Source: JALJPB01 sp034111045
GTDB taxonomy: Bacteria > Pseudomonadota > Gammaproteobacteria > Enterobacterales > Alteromonadaceae
NCBI GenBank assembly: GCA_034111045.1
Contig: JAWUYA010000004.1
Location: 1 to 52,738, forward strand
DNA length: 52,738 nt
Direction of reading: 5' to 3'
Position numbers and translations under genes: made by a program. A model generated the notes under the pieces. That model had not been told where the DNA came from. It did no database searches and saw only the letters and a list, made by a program, of their open reading frames with translations. Below are positions 44,252 to 52,738 of the stretch, piece after piece; the first letter of the stretch is position 1, and every line of letters starts with the position of its first letter.

Positions 44252-44334
44252 CTGCCTGATATATTAGTAACACATTTTAGTTAATAAATTTAATTTTACG
44301 GCCTTATATAAGGTCAAGCAAAGCGGAGAATATC

Positions 44335-45483
44335 ATGGCTTGGAACGAACCGGGGAATAACGATAAAGACCCCTGGAAAAATAAAGGTGGAAAAAATCAA
44401 GGTCCACCAGACTTAGATGAAATGTTTAAAGACTTAGGTCAAAAAGTAAGTAGCATATTTGGTGGTAAATCATCAGGTGGCGGCTCAAATTCTAATAGTA
44501 ACTTTTCAAACTTTGGTTTTGGTTTGATTTTAGTTATTGCTTTAGTCGTCTATGCTTTTAGCGGTTTCTATACCATTAAAGAAGCAGAAAAAGGTATTGT
44601 CCTGCGTTTTGGTGAATATGCAGGTACTGTTGACCCAGGCTTAAGTTGGAAATGGACCTTTATCGATAAAATAATTCCTATTGATATGCAAAGCACCCGT
44701 GACTTACCTGCCTCTGGTTTTATGCTAACGCAAGATGAAAACGTAGTCCGTGTTGAAATGCAAATTCAATATCGTGTTATCAATGCGCGCGAATATAGAT
44801 TTAGTGTGACCAATGCAGATGATAGTTTAAGCCAGTCGCTTGATAGTGCATTACGTTATGTGGTTGGTCATTCAAACATGGATGATATATTAACCAGTGG
44901 TCGTGAACGAGTTCGCCAGGCTGTATGGACTCAGTTAGAAAAAATTATTGAACCCTATAATTTAGGCTTGATGATTGTCGATGTTAACTTTAAAGATGCC
45001 CGTCCACCCAATGAAGTCAAAGATGCGTTTGATGATGCCATTGCGGCACAAGAAGATGAGGTGCGTTTTCTTCGCGAAGCCGAAGCTTATGCTCGTGGTA
45101 TTGAGCCCATCGCGCGTGGTCGAGTAAAACGAATGGAGCAAGAAGCATTAGCTTACAAAGCTCAGTCGGTTCTTGATGCCGAAGGTTCGGTGGCAAGGTT
45201 TAATAAAATACTGCCAGAATACCAAGCTGCGCCTAACGTGACTCGTGACCGTATGTACCTTTCCACGATGGAAAAAGTCTACAGCAATACCTCTAAAGTA
45301 ATGGTTGATGTTGAGGGCGGTAATAACATGATGTATTTACCACTAGATAAAATCATTCAACAACAGAGTGCTTCGCCTAGTGCGAGATCTCGAGCAGTGA
45401 CGTCAGAGCCGGCAAGATCTGTTAACAGTTCAGTGTCATCTTCTGCAGGTCGCACTGACAGATATGATAATGGGAGTAACTAA
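44335..45483 (+). CDS. hflK: FtsH protease modulator HflK
   Basis: A 382-residue type II inner-membrane protein that forms a cage with HflC around the FtsH protease. It has a glycine/asparagine-rich cytoplasmic start, one membrane helix (about residues 63-82) and a periplasmic SPFH/Band 7 domain (TIKEAEKGIVLRFGEYAG onward) with coiled coil near 240-290. The C-terminal tail is Ser/Arg-rich. hflC begins 3 bases after its stop, and a 12-bp palindrome CCTTATATAAGG at 44302-44313 lies in the leader. HflX is 83 bp upstream. Confidence 0.96.
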   Translation: MAWNEPGNNDKDPWKNKGGKNQGPPDLDEMFKDLGQKVSSIFGGKSSGGGSNSNSNFSNFGFGLILVIALVVYAFSGFYTIKEAEKGIVLRFGEYAGTVDPGLSWKWTFIDKIIPIDMQSTRDLPASGFMLTQDENVVRVEMQIQYRVINAREYRFSVTNADDSLSQSLDSALRYVVGHSNMDDILTSGRERVRQAVWTQLEKIIEPYNLGLMIVDVNFKDARPPNEVKDAFDDAIAAQEDEVRFLREAEAYARGIEPIARGRVKRMEQEALAYKAQSVLDAEGSVARFNKILPEYQAAPNVTRDRMYLSTMEKVYSNTSKVMVDVEGGNNMMYLPLDKIIQQQSASPSARSRAVTSEPARSVNSSVSSSAGRTDRYDNGSN

Positions 45484-45486
45484 GCA

Positions 45487-46374
45487 ATGAAAAATTTAAT
45501 TGGCATTATTATCGCCGCCCTATTTTTATTATCAGTTTCTGCTGTTTTTGTTATTAACGAAGGTGAGCGTGGAATTGTATTTAAGTTTTCAAAAATAAAG
45601 CGAGATTCTTCAACAGGTGAAATGTTGGTTTTTGAACCAGGATTACACTTTAAATATCCATTTTTTGAAAATGTTCGTAAGTTAGATGCTCGTATTCAAA
45701 CATTAGATGAACCAGCCGATCGTTTTGTAACCTCAGAGAAAAAAGATTTGATGGTTGACTCCTTCGTGAAATGGCGAATTGTTAATTTTTCAACCTATTA
45801 TTTAAGAACGTCGGGCTCTATTGATAATGCACGGGCCTTATTAAAGCAAAAAGTAAATAATGGTATGCGTACTGAATTTGGTACCAGAACCATTAAAGAA
45901 ATTGTTTCAGGCGATCGTTCAGCTATTATGGCTAAAACGCTAGAAAGCGCAGCAAGTAGTAGAGAAGATCTGGGTATTGAAGTAATTGATGTCCGTATTA
46001 AAGCGATAAACCTACCTACTGAGGTTAGTAACTCTATTTATGAGCGTATGCGTGCAGAGCGAACAGCCGTAGCAAAAGAGCATAGATCGCAAGGACAAGA
46101 GCAAGCAGAGATTATTCGTGCAACGATTGATGCCAAAGTGACGATTATGCTGGCAAGTGCAGAAAAAAGTGCCTTAGAGGTGCGTGGTGATGGTGATGCT
46201 ACTGCCACTAAAATCTATGGTGATGCTTACAAACAAGATGCTGAATTCTATAGCTTCTATCGTAGTCTTGAAGCATATGAAAATAGCTTTAATAGTAAAA
46301 ATGATATTATGGTTGTTAAGCCTGACAGTGATTTCTTCCGTTTTTTAAAAGATGGTTCAAAGTCAGTTAAATAA
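45487..46374 (+). CDS. hflC: FtsH protease modulator HflC
   Basis: A 295-residue partner of HflK in the FtsH-modulating complex. It has one N-terminal membrane helix (about residues 4-24), then a SPFH/Band 7 domain (VINEGERGIVFKFSKI, LDEPADRFVTSEKKDLMVD) and a helical region ERTAVAKEHRSQGQEQAEII. It starts 3 bases after hflK and is followed by a strong terminator. Somewhat shorter than E. coli HflC (about 334). Confidence 0.96.
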   Translation: MKNLIGIIIAALFLLSVSAVFVINEGERGIVFKFSKIKRDSSTGEMLVFEPGLHFKYPFFENVRKLDARIQTLDEPADRFVTSEKKDLMVDSFVKWRIVNFSTYYLRTSGSIDNARALLKQKVNNGMRTEFGTRTIKEIVSGDRSAIMAKTLESAASSREDLGIEVIDVRIKAINLPTEVSNSIYERMRAERTAVAKEHRSQGQEQAEIIRATIDAKVTIMLASAEKSALEVRGDGDATATKIYGDAYKQDAEFYSFYRSLEAYENSFNSKNDIMVVKPDSDFFRFLKDGSKSVK

Positions 46375-46396
46375 TATTTTCAGTAAATAAAAATTT

Positions 46397-46432
46397 AAAA
46401 GGTCATGGTATAGCTACCATGACCTTTTTTTT
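46397..46432 (+). terminator. Rho-independent terminator after hflC
   Basis: Perfect 14-bp stem AAAAGGTCATGGTA / TACCATGACCTTTT with a four-base loop TAGC, followed by TTTT. It ends the hflK-hflC transcript just before the yjeT homologue, whose start is about 18 bases further on. Confidence 0.9.
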
Positions 46433-46449
46433 AGTGATTATAGGCAATA

Positions 46450-46635
46450 ATGGAAAATAGTTTATTACTTGCCCTTGGATTATTTTTAATAATGGAAGGT
46501 GTTTTACCGGCATTGTTTCCAAATAGGTGGCGAGCCTACTTATTGAAACTTTTAGAGCAGCCAATCCAATCAATACGCACCATGGGGATAGTTATTGTTT
46601 TATTAGGCACTTTGTTCTTATTTTTTTGTTTATAA
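46450..46635 (+). CDS. DUF2065 family small membrane protein, YjeT type
   Basis: A 61-residue protein with two membrane helices (residues 4-22 and 40-60) joined by a short basic loop. The pattern LFLIMEGVLPALFPNRWR matches E. coli YjeT (LVLVLEGLGPMLYPKAW), and the position between hflC and purA is the same. The start lies only 18 bases past the hflC terminator, so it must be read by partial read-through or from a promoter inside that hairpin region. Function unknown. Confidence 0.87.
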   Translation: MENSLLLALGLFLIMEGVLPALFPNRWRAYLLKLLEQPIQSIRTMGIVIVLLGTLFLFFCL

Positions 46636-46770
46636 ACCTTATTAGCTTTTATTTAAATAACTGATTTTGTTTATTATTTTATATAAGTATCAATATTCCT
46701 CATTTATTACTTGGACTCGGTTTTTATTTTTGATAAAATTCCGGGCTAATTTTCTATCGAAATTGAAAAC

Positions 46771-48069
46771 ATGGGCAAAAATGTCGTAGTGCTAGGCACC
46801 CAATGGGGTGACGAAGGTAAAGGTAAGATTGTTGACTTACTCACAGATAAAGCTAAGTACGTCGTACGTTATCAAGGGGGACACAATGCGGGTCACACTT
46901 TGGTCATTGACGGTGAAAAAACAGTACTTCATTTAATTCCATCTGGTGTATTACGTGACAACGTAAAATGTTTAATTGGTAACGGTGTAGTTCTATGCCC
47001 AAAAGCCTTGATGACAGAAATCGCCATGCTTGAGGCTAAAGGCGTGCCAGTTCGGGAGCGTTTACTTATTAGTGATGCTTGTCCGCTTATTCTTCCTTAT
47101 CATAATGCGCTGGATGCCGCTCGTGAAATTGCTCGTGGTAATAAAGCTATCGGTACTACAGGTCGTGGTATTGGTCCTGCGTATGAAGATAAAGTTGCTC
47201 GTCGTGGTTTGCGTGTTGGCGATCTAGTTTGTGCAGACTCTTTTGCTGTTAAATTAAAAGAGATTGTCGATTATCACAATTTTTCTTTAGAGCACTACTA
47301 CAAAGTTGAGCCTGTTTGTTATGAAACAGTGCTTGGCGATGTACTAGCGGTGCGTGAAGTGATCCTTAAGATGGTTGCTGATGTGTCAGAAATTCTGGAT
47401 CAAGCACGTAAAGCCGGTCAATCAATCATGTTTGAAGGTGCTCAAGGTACCTTACTTGATATCGATCATGGTACCTACCCTTATGTAACTTCTTCAAATA
47501 CTACTGCGGGCGGTGTTGCTACAGGTTGCGGTGTTGGACCTCGTCATCTTGATTACATTCTTGGCATTACTAAAGCGTATACTACCCGTGTTGGCTCTGG
47601 TCCTTTTCCAACAGAGCTTGATGACGAAGTTGGTGATCATTTAGGTACTGTAGGTCATGAATTTGGCGCTACTACCGGGCGCGAGCGTCGTTGTGGATGG
47701 TTCGATGCGGTCGCTATGCACCGCGCTATACAAGTGAATAGCGTGACTGGTTTTTGTTTAACTAAACTTGATGTATTAGATGGATTAGAAACACTGAAAA
47801 TCTGTACGGGTTATAAAACGCCATCAGGTGATGTTATCACTGTTCCGCCAACGGCAGCCGAAGGATATGAAAAAATCACCCCGGTATATGAAGAAATGCC
47901 TGGTTGGTCTGATATTACCGTTGGAGCCACTTCTCGAGACGCATTACCTGCTAATGCAATTGCTTATATCAAGCGTATTGAAGAGTTAACAGGTATACCT
48001 GTAGATATTATTTCTACTGGTCCAGATCGTAACGAAACGATTATTTTAGTGAATCCATTTACTGAATAA
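46771..48069 (+). CDS. purA: Adenylosuccinate synthetase
   Basis: A 432-residue enzyme that joins IMP and aspartate using GTP, the first committed step to AMP. The P-loop-like GTQWGDEGKGKIVDLLT opens the protein, then YQGGHNAGHTLV, TTGRGIGPAYEDK, FEGAQGTLLDIDHGTYPYVT and TTGRERRCGWFD. Length is identical to the E. coli enzyme. Followed by a terminator. Confidence 0.98.
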   Translation: MGKNVVVLGTQWGDEGKGKIVDLLTDKAKYVVRYQGGHNAGHTLVIDGEKTVLHLIPSGVLRDNVKCLIGNGVVLCPKALMTEIAMLEAKGVPVRERLLISDACPLILPYHNALDAAREIARGNKAIGTTGRGIGPAYEDKVARRGLRVGDLVCADSFAVKLKEIVDYHNFSLEHYYKVEPVCYETVLGDVLAVREVILKMVADVSEILDQARKAGQSIMFEGAQGTLLDIDHGTYPYVTSSNTTAGGVATGCGVGPRHLDYILGITKAYTTRVGSGPFPTELDDEVGDHLGTVGHEFGATTGRERRCGWFDAVAMHRAIQVNSVTGFCLTKLDVLDGLETLKICTGYKTPSGDVITVPPTAAEGYEKITPVYEEMPGWSDITVGATSRDALPANAIAYIKRIEELTGIPVDIISTGPDRNETIILVNPFTE

Positions 48070-48103
48070 TGTAGCCTTATCAAATTTTGCTCAATTGATT
48101 CAT

Positions 48104-48142
48104 AAAAAATGCCAGCCAGCTAATCACTGATTGGCATTTTTT
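48104..48142 (+). terminator. Rho-independent terminator of purA
   Basis: Stem AAAAAATGCCA / TGGCATTTTTT (11 bp) around a 17-base loop, 34 bases after the purA stop. Confidence 0.75.
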
Positions 48143-49091
48143 ATTTCAGCTTGTAGATGCTCAGTTAAATTACAATAATAGCTCTCGCATAGCTTTTAAA
48201 GCATGTTACAGGAGTATAAATGAAACACTTGTGACTTTTATTTAGGCCAGCCCAAATCATTGATTATAGTTTGTAAGTTTTGTTGATCAATTAGGATGAT
48301 TTTGTGCCAAATAGTCTTATATTTTGTGTCTACTTTTTTGAATGATCACTTCCATTGCTCATGGCTCGATTCGTAGGCTGTTATTGAATGTTGGCAGTAA
48401 TGTGACTTATTGCCGTTTTGTTAATTAATGAAATGCACAAAGGCAGCTGTAATGTCTCCTTCTGCTTCTAATCAAATTGTCGACCAACCATATTTTTTAA
48501 AGGTGCCAGCTACTGTCTGAACATCTTTTGTAACAATTACTGTGTAACAACTACTGTTAAGTGATTTCAAGTTCAACAGGTGATTTTGTTATTTATGTGA
48601 AACGTACATTATTCCCTTTATTTTTGAGTTATATGTCTGAGCGACCTGCCTTGATGAATTTTTAACAATAACAATAACAAATGAGGATGGTCATAAGTTT
48701 GTCAGATAAATAGAATATTTAGTGGGGGATTGAATAAGGCATGAAATAATCCATTGCAGCGAACAAATCCTGTAAAATTAATGAATACTAAAGTTAGTTA
48801 TGAATAAATAGAGTTTAAGGCCAATTTTTCGCTATGAATGCCTTATTGATAAGTTTAATAGACACTAATAGTAAGTATTAAGCTGATTAATAGGATTTAT
48901 AATTGTATTAGGGTTATATTTGATATAGCTTACAGCGCTTTTATATATAAAAATAGACTTGAATTTCTAAAGTACTATGCAATACTGCATTAATAGCAAT
49001 TCATATAATAATAAAAATAGCCGGCATATATTGATCATCTAAAAGGGTTGTCGACAAAACACTTATTAAATACACCATATTAGGAACCACA
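48143..49091. other. Gene-poor spacer between purA and the malic enzyme gene
   Basis: About 950 bases with no supported intact gene. It contains a minus-strand coding-like relic (listed separately) and a 14-base tandem repeat, TGTAACAATTACTG then TGTAACAACTACTG, at 48529-48556. The right end must hold the malic enzyme promoter. The rest is strongly AT-rich. Confidence 0.6.
48238..48420 (-). pseudogene. Coding-like relic, possibly DUF6624-like
   Basis: The minus strand reads a peptide with one internal stop: AYESSHEQWK, stop, SFKKVDTKYKTIWHKIILI, then DQQNLQTIINDLGWPK and a TAA. The phrase ID.QNL..II.DLGWP resembles the conserved start of DUF6624 proteins, where GWP is followed by a longer domain that is missing here. 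It has no start or ribosome site. Low-confidence relic. Confidence 0.3.
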
Positions 49092-50336
49092 ATGACAGAT
49101 TTTCGCCAACAAGCACTTGATTACCATGCTTTCCCAACACCGGGAAAAATAAGTGTCGCCCTTACCACACCAGCGGAAACTAGTAGAGATCTCGCTCTCG
49201 CCTATAGCCCAGGTGTAGCAGAGCCAGTTCGTGAAATTGCGGCTAATCCTGATGATGTTTATAAATATACGGCTAAAGGTAATACCGTTGCGGTAATTAC
49301 TAATGGGACAGCTATTTTAGGATTAGGTAATCTTGGGCCAATGGCGGCTAAGCCAGTAATGGAAGGTAAGTCTTTATTGTTTAAACGTTTTGCTAATATT
49401 GATTCGTTTGATATTGAAGTTAAACATAAAACCGTTGACGAATTTGTTAATACTGTTGCAAACATTGCAGACAGTTTTGGTGGGATAAACTTAGAAGATA
49501 TTAAAGCACCTGAATGTTTTGCCATTGAAAAAGCATTAATTGAGCGCTGCAAGATCCCCATATTTCATGATGATCAGCATGGTACAGCCATTGTGACCGC
49601 TGCAGGTATGATGAACGCATTAGATATTCAAGGAAAAGACATCAAAAATGTCAATATAGTTTGCTTAGGTGCCGGGGCTGCTGCTATTGCTTGTATGGAA
49701 TTATTAATTAAGTGTAGTGCTCAGCGCGAAAAAATATACATGCTAGACACTAAAGGCGTAATACATACTCGCCGTTCAGATTTAAATGAATACAAAAAAT
49801 TGTTTGCTAATAATACCGACAAACGTACATTAGAAGACGCTATTGAAGGTGCTGATGTATTTGTTGGTGTATCAGGTCCTAATTTATTATCCGCTGAACA
49901 TGTCAAAATGATGGCAGAGCGTCCCATTATTTTTGCTTGTTCAAACCCAGATCCAGAAATCAAACCAGAATTAGCACTCGCTGCCCGTGCGGATGCCATT
50001 ATTGCTACTGGTCGCAGTGATTATCCCAATCAAGTGAACAATGTATTATGCTTTCCTTTTATTTTTAGGGGCGCATTAGATGTTAGAGCTCGCACCATTA
50101 ATGACGCAATGAAAGTAGCCGCTGTTCATGCTATTCGTGAGTTAGCTAAAGAAGAAGTGCCTGAAGAAGTGTTAATTGCCAGTGGCGAAAAATCTTTAAA
50201 ATTTGGTATAAACTACATTATCCCTAAACCTATGGATCCTCGTTTATGTGCTAAGGTTGCTATTGCAGTTGCTCAAGCAGCTGTTGACTCTGGGGTAGCT
50301 GCTTTACCACTACCTAAAAATTATATGATGTCATAA
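49092..50336 (+). CDS. Malic enzyme, short single-domain form (malate dehydrogenase, oxaloacetate-decarboxylating)
   Basis: A 414-residue malic enzyme that converts malate to pyruvate and CO2 with reduction of NAD(P). The family signatures are AYSPGVAEPVREIA, TNGTAILGLGNLGPMAAKPVMEGK, the metal-site segment FHDDQHGTAIV, and the nucleotide-binding VCLGAGAAAIA. It lacks the phosphotransacetylase-like C-terminal domain found in E. coli MaeB (about 759 residues), so it is the compact bacterial form. The cofactor cannot be told by eye. Convergent with metJ. Confidence 0.93.
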   Translation: MTDFRQQALDYHAFPTPGKISVALTTPAETSRDLALAYSPGVAEPVREIAANPDDVYKYTAKGNTVAVITNGTAILGLGNLGPMAAKPVMEGKSLLFKRFANIDSFDIEVKHKTVDEFVNTVANIADSFGGINLEDIKAPECFAIEKALIERCKIPIFHDDQHGTAIVTAAGMMNALDIQGKDIKNVNIVCLGAGAAAIACMELLIKCSAQREKIYMLDTKGVIHTRRSDLNEYKKLFANNTDKRTLEDAIEGADVFVGVSGPNLLSAEHVKMMAERPIIFACSNPDPEIKPELALAARADAIIATGRSDYPNQVNNVLCFPFIFRGALDVRARTINDAMKVAAVHAIRELAKEEVPEEVLIASGEKSLKFGINYIIPKPMDPRLCAKVAIAVAQAAVDSGVAALPLPKNYMMS

Positions 50337-50410
50337 TAAGATAAAGGCCATCAACAAGGGCTAATAGATTATCTGTCAGTCCTAGTTGATTTTTAGCTTA
50401 AGCTTGATGA

Positions 50411-50743
50411 TCAGTCCTCATCGTTACTCTCATAAGCACTAAAGTCTGTAATACCTTTAGACTCTAGTAATTTACGAACACTGGCCGGAAGATTGTTTTC
50501 ATTATCCTTAGCTAGATCGTCATCATCAGGTAGGGGTTGGCCAGTAAATGCGTGTAAAAAAGCTTCACATAAGAGCTCGCTATTAGTGGCATGACGCAAG
50601 TTGTTTACTTGTCTACGTGTTCTCTCATCGGTTAATACTTTTAAAACGCTTAAAGGGATGGAAACGGTAATTTTTTTTACTTGTTGACTTTTTTTCCCGT
50701 GCTCGGCATAGGGATTTATATATTCATCATTCCACTCGGCCAT
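50411..50743 (-). CDS. metJ: Methionine repressor MetJ
   Basis: A 110-residue ribbon-helix-helix repressor that uses S-adenosylmethionine as co-repressor. The beta-ribbon is KKITVSIPLSVLK, and the stretch DERTRRQVNNLRHATNSELL with CEAFLHAFTGQPLPDD is nearly identical to E. coli MetJ. It is divergent from metB, with a met-box array between them, so it should repress both itself and metB. The C-terminal end is acidic and slightly longer than in E. coli (105 residues). Confidence 0.98.
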   Translation of the reverse strand: MAEWNDEYINPYAEHGKKSQQVKKITVSIPLSVLKVLTDERTRRQVNNLRHATNSELLCEAFLHAFTGQPLPDDDDLAKDNENNLPASVRKLLESKGITDFSAYESNDED

Positions 50744-50845
50744 AAATTTACCTCTACACTTATAATTGTTATTAATTTAAATAGGTGAACGATATAGATT
50801 TTACTGGTTGCTGAGCACGAGTCAACAGTGAATGTGTAGAAGTTT

Positions 50846-50901
50846 GGACGTCTGAAAGCTCTTGACCCTTTAAGTCAAAACGCTTAGACTTTTAGACGTC
50901 C
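50846..50901. promoter_or_regulatory. Met-box array (MetJ operator) between metJ and metB
   Basis: Seven adjacent 8-bp steps fill this interval. The outer ones are GGACGTCT (50846) and AGACGTCC (50894), each one base from the met-box consensus AGACGTCT; AGACTTTT (50886) is next best, and TTGACCCT, TTAAGTCA and others are weaker. The best boxes are spaced by exact multiples of eight, as needed for cooperative MetJ dimers. The ends also form an inverted repeat TTTGGACGTCT / AGACGTCCAAA. Confidence 0.88.
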
Positions 50902-50951
50902 AAATATGCAAGTGTTTATTTGTGTATAATGGCTTGCTGAAGGATAATAAA

Positions 50952-52115
50952 ATGACCGCTAAGAAAATCACCACAACGGCTGTGAGAGCAGGTATTAACA
51001 GTGATAAACATCACGGTGCAGTGGTGGCTCCTATCCACCTTTCAAGTACATATTCATTAAAAGGTTTTAATGAGAAGCGCCAATTTGATTATTCTCGCAC
51101 AGGAAATCCAACACGGGCAACCTTTGCAGAAGCGATAGCTCAATTAGAGCAAGGTAAGATAGGTATTGTTACTAGTACAGGTATGTCGGCGGTACATTTA
51201 ATTTGCCAACTTTTATCTATAGATGATTTAGTCATCATTCCCCACGATTGTTATGGCGGCAGCTTCCGTTTATTTACTCATTTAGCAAAGCGCGGACAGT
51301 TTAAGTTGATTGTTGTTGATCAAAACGATGAAGTAGCCTTAGCTCAAGCATTAGCTAAGCGACCTAAATTGGTATTAATCGAAACACCAAGTAATCCACT
51401 ATTACGTATAGTAGATATTGAAAAAGTGGCAAGGGTTAGCCAAGGTGTTGGTGCATTAGTGGCCGTTGATAATACTTTTCTCTCTCCTGTATTACAACAG
51501 CCTTTACTGTTAGGTGCTGATATCGTATTCCACTCAACCACTAAGTACATTAATGGACATAGCGACGTCGTTGGTGGTGTATTAGTTACCAAAGAACAAG
51601 AGTTAGGCGAGCAGCTTGCATGGTGGGCTAATTGTATCGGTATTACAGGCTCAGCTTTTGATAGCTTTTTGGCTCTGCGTGGCCTGAAAACCTTACCCAT
51701 TAGAATGAAACAACATCAAGTTAATGCCAATGCTGTTGCCAAATTTTTAACCGGGCACAAGGCAATAGAAAAAGTTTATTTTCCAGGATTAACAGGTCAT
51801 CGAGGCCATGCAATCGCTAAACGTCAGCAGAGGGGATTTGGTGGCATGATGAGTTTTGAACTCAAAGGTGGGATTGAAGCAGTGAAGTCTCTTTTTGAAC
51901 ATTTAAAACTATTCACGCTAGCTCAATCTTTAGGTGGTGTGGAAAGTTTGATCAGCCATCCATCGACCATGACACATGCGGGCATGGAAATAGCGGCGCA
52001 ACTTGAAGCGGGTATTACGCAGTCATTAATACGACTATCGGTTGGTATTGAAGATATCGATGATATTATTGCTGACCTCAATGATGGATTAAATGCTAGC
52101 CAATTGGTCAGTTGA
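50952..52115 (+). CDS. metB: Cystathionine gamma-synthase
   Basis: A 387-residue PLP enzyme that joins O-succinylhomoserine (or a related ester) and cysteine to form cystathionine, in methionine synthesis. The PLP lysine is Lys198 in STTKYINGHSDV, the same position as in E. coli. Other signatures are HLSSTYSLKGFNE, DYSRTGNPTR, VAPHDC-type PHDCYGGSFRLF, VDNTFLSPVLQ and SLGGVESLISHPSTMTH. I use the ATG at 50952 with AAGGA nine bases upstream and E. coli-like N-terminus, not the GTG at 50922. MetL does not follow, unlike in E. coli. Confidence 0.96.
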   Translation: MTAKKITTTAVRAGINSDKHHGAVVAPIHLSSTYSLKGFNEKRQFDYSRTGNPTRATFAEAIAQLEQGKIGIVTSTGMSAVHLICQLLSIDDLVIIPHDCYGGSFRLFTHLAKRGQFKLIVVDQNDEVALAQALAKRPKLVLIETPSNPLLRIVDIEKVARVSQGVGALVAVDNTFLSPVLQQPLLLGADIVFHSTTKYINGHSDVVGGVLVTKEQELGEQLAWWANCIGITGSAFDSFLALRGLKTLPIRMKQHQVNANAVAKFLTGHKAIEKVYFPGLTGHRGHAIAKRQQRGFGGMMSFELKGGIEAVKSLFEHLKLFTLAQSLGGVESLISHPSTMTHAGMEIAAQLEAGITQSLIRLSVGIEDIDDIIADLNDGLNASQLVS

Positions 52116-52738
52116 AAATAAATACGCTATTGATAAAAGTGAGTAAAGATAGTTAGTAAAGAAAACTATGAGTCAACCAGTGAATGACAAAATTAACGAC
52201 AATTTATTTAATCTACTGACATTTATAGAGTAAGTTTTGGCCGACTTTATGATAATTGCATAAAGGAGTAAATATTATAATCACCTTGTTAATACAACCA
52301 AAGCAGCTGACCGATTAGTGGGGATGGGCGGTAACAACACCTAACACTTGTTTACCCCGACACTCATTGAGAGCAAAATAGCCACTAATGATTAGTCTAC
52401 CTAAACCTATAGCAGGAATACGGAATAGATATTACCGCAGGAGGTTGACATTCTTATCGGCTAAAATATGTCGACAAGTAGCCAAAACAGAATCCAGTTA
52501 ATAAAAAAGCAATAAACGAATCAATAATGTATATATTAGTTTGATTTTATATATTATCCTAAAGGTGCACAACGAAAGGACAAGCTTTATTTGATTAACG
52601 CAAATGTCAGTTTAAAGCTTGATGTAAAAATGTAATGGAGTAGATCTAGCTTTTAAATAGGTAATGAGTGCTGAGCATTTTGTTTAACGACAATTTTTTA
52701 TTTAACATGCACGAGTATTTAAGTGCATTAAGTGCATT
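52116..52738. other. Gene-poor right end of the window after metB
   Basis: About 620 bases with no supported intact gene. A short open frame of 21 codons starts at 52168 (ATGAGTCAACCA...) but has no recognisable family. A minus-strand coding-like relic at 52315-52482 is listed separately. No aspartokinase/homoserine dehydrogenase (metL) starts here. Confidence 0.6.
52315..52482 (-). pseudogene. Coding-like relic of unknown family
   Basis: About 55 codons on the minus strand with one internal stop: LATCRHILADKNVNLLR, stop, then IPAIGLGRLIISGYFALNE and CRGKQVLGVVTAHPH before a TAA. The hydrophobic-charged pattern is protein-like. I do not recognise the family, and no start or ribosome site is present. 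Confidence 0.3.

Noticed and set aside
50922..50951. GTG start for metB
   Set aside because: The ATG at 50952 has a good ribosome site and matches the known N-terminus; the GTG is close to the operator.

Overview
The window looks like a chromosome segment of an AT-rich marine gammaproteobacterium of the order Alteromonadales, most like Colwelliaceae (Colwellia or Thalassotalea). Three things support this: housekeeping gene blocks in the E. coli order (yibN-grxC-secB-gpsA facing gpmI-envC-yibQ; orn/rsgA/psd; nnrD-tsaE-amiB-mutL-miaA-hfq-hflX-hflK-hflC-yjeT-purA; metJ/metB), a PEP-CTERM/exosortase accessory system, and small families typical of these bacteria (DUF3718, DUF1289, DUF4442). The genus is an inference. 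No tRNA, rRNA, CRISPR array or intact insertion sequence was seen.

Region 1 (1-10540) is the right flank of an exopolysaccharide/PEP-CTERM locus. It holds a phosphomannomutase cut by the window edge, a WecB-WecC fusion that would make UDP-ManNAcA, two tandem PrsT-type TPR lipoproteins, and a secreted PEP-CTERM protein with a near-consensus sigma-54 promoter. The exosortase itself is not in the window. Region 2 (10541-20684) starts with a gene-poor stretch. It continues with pldB, fieF, trmL, the gpsA-secB-grxC-yibN operon, the divergent gpmI-envC-yibQ operon and a secreted trypsin-like protease.

Region 3 (20871-25190) is the most interesting accessory block. It contains a patatin-like lipase and a decayed remnant in which an exosortase-associated AMP-ligase is fused by deletion to the C-terminal part of an exosortase-associated PLP decarboxylase. 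Next to these lies an intact pair: an exosortase-associated N-acyl amino acid synthase and a vanillyl-alcohol-oxidase/4-cresol-dehydrogenase-type flavoprotein. I propose that this pair makes an oxidised N-acyl amino acid, possibly an N-acyl dehydrotyrosine.

Region 4 (25471-34758) carries an M56 peptidase/TonB protein with its BlaI-type repressor, a glycerophosphodiesterase, psd, rsgA, orn, a DUF3718 protein with a strong leader hairpin, a DMT transporter, a DUF4442 protein, and a decayed receiver-Hpt remnant. Region 5 (34833-48142) is DUF1289, queG and the long amiB-type superoperon through purA. Region 6 (48143-52738) has a 1 kb gene-poor spacer, a short malic enzyme, and metJ/metB divergent around an 8-bp-phased met-box array. 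It ends in a stretch without metL that contains only a coding-like relic.
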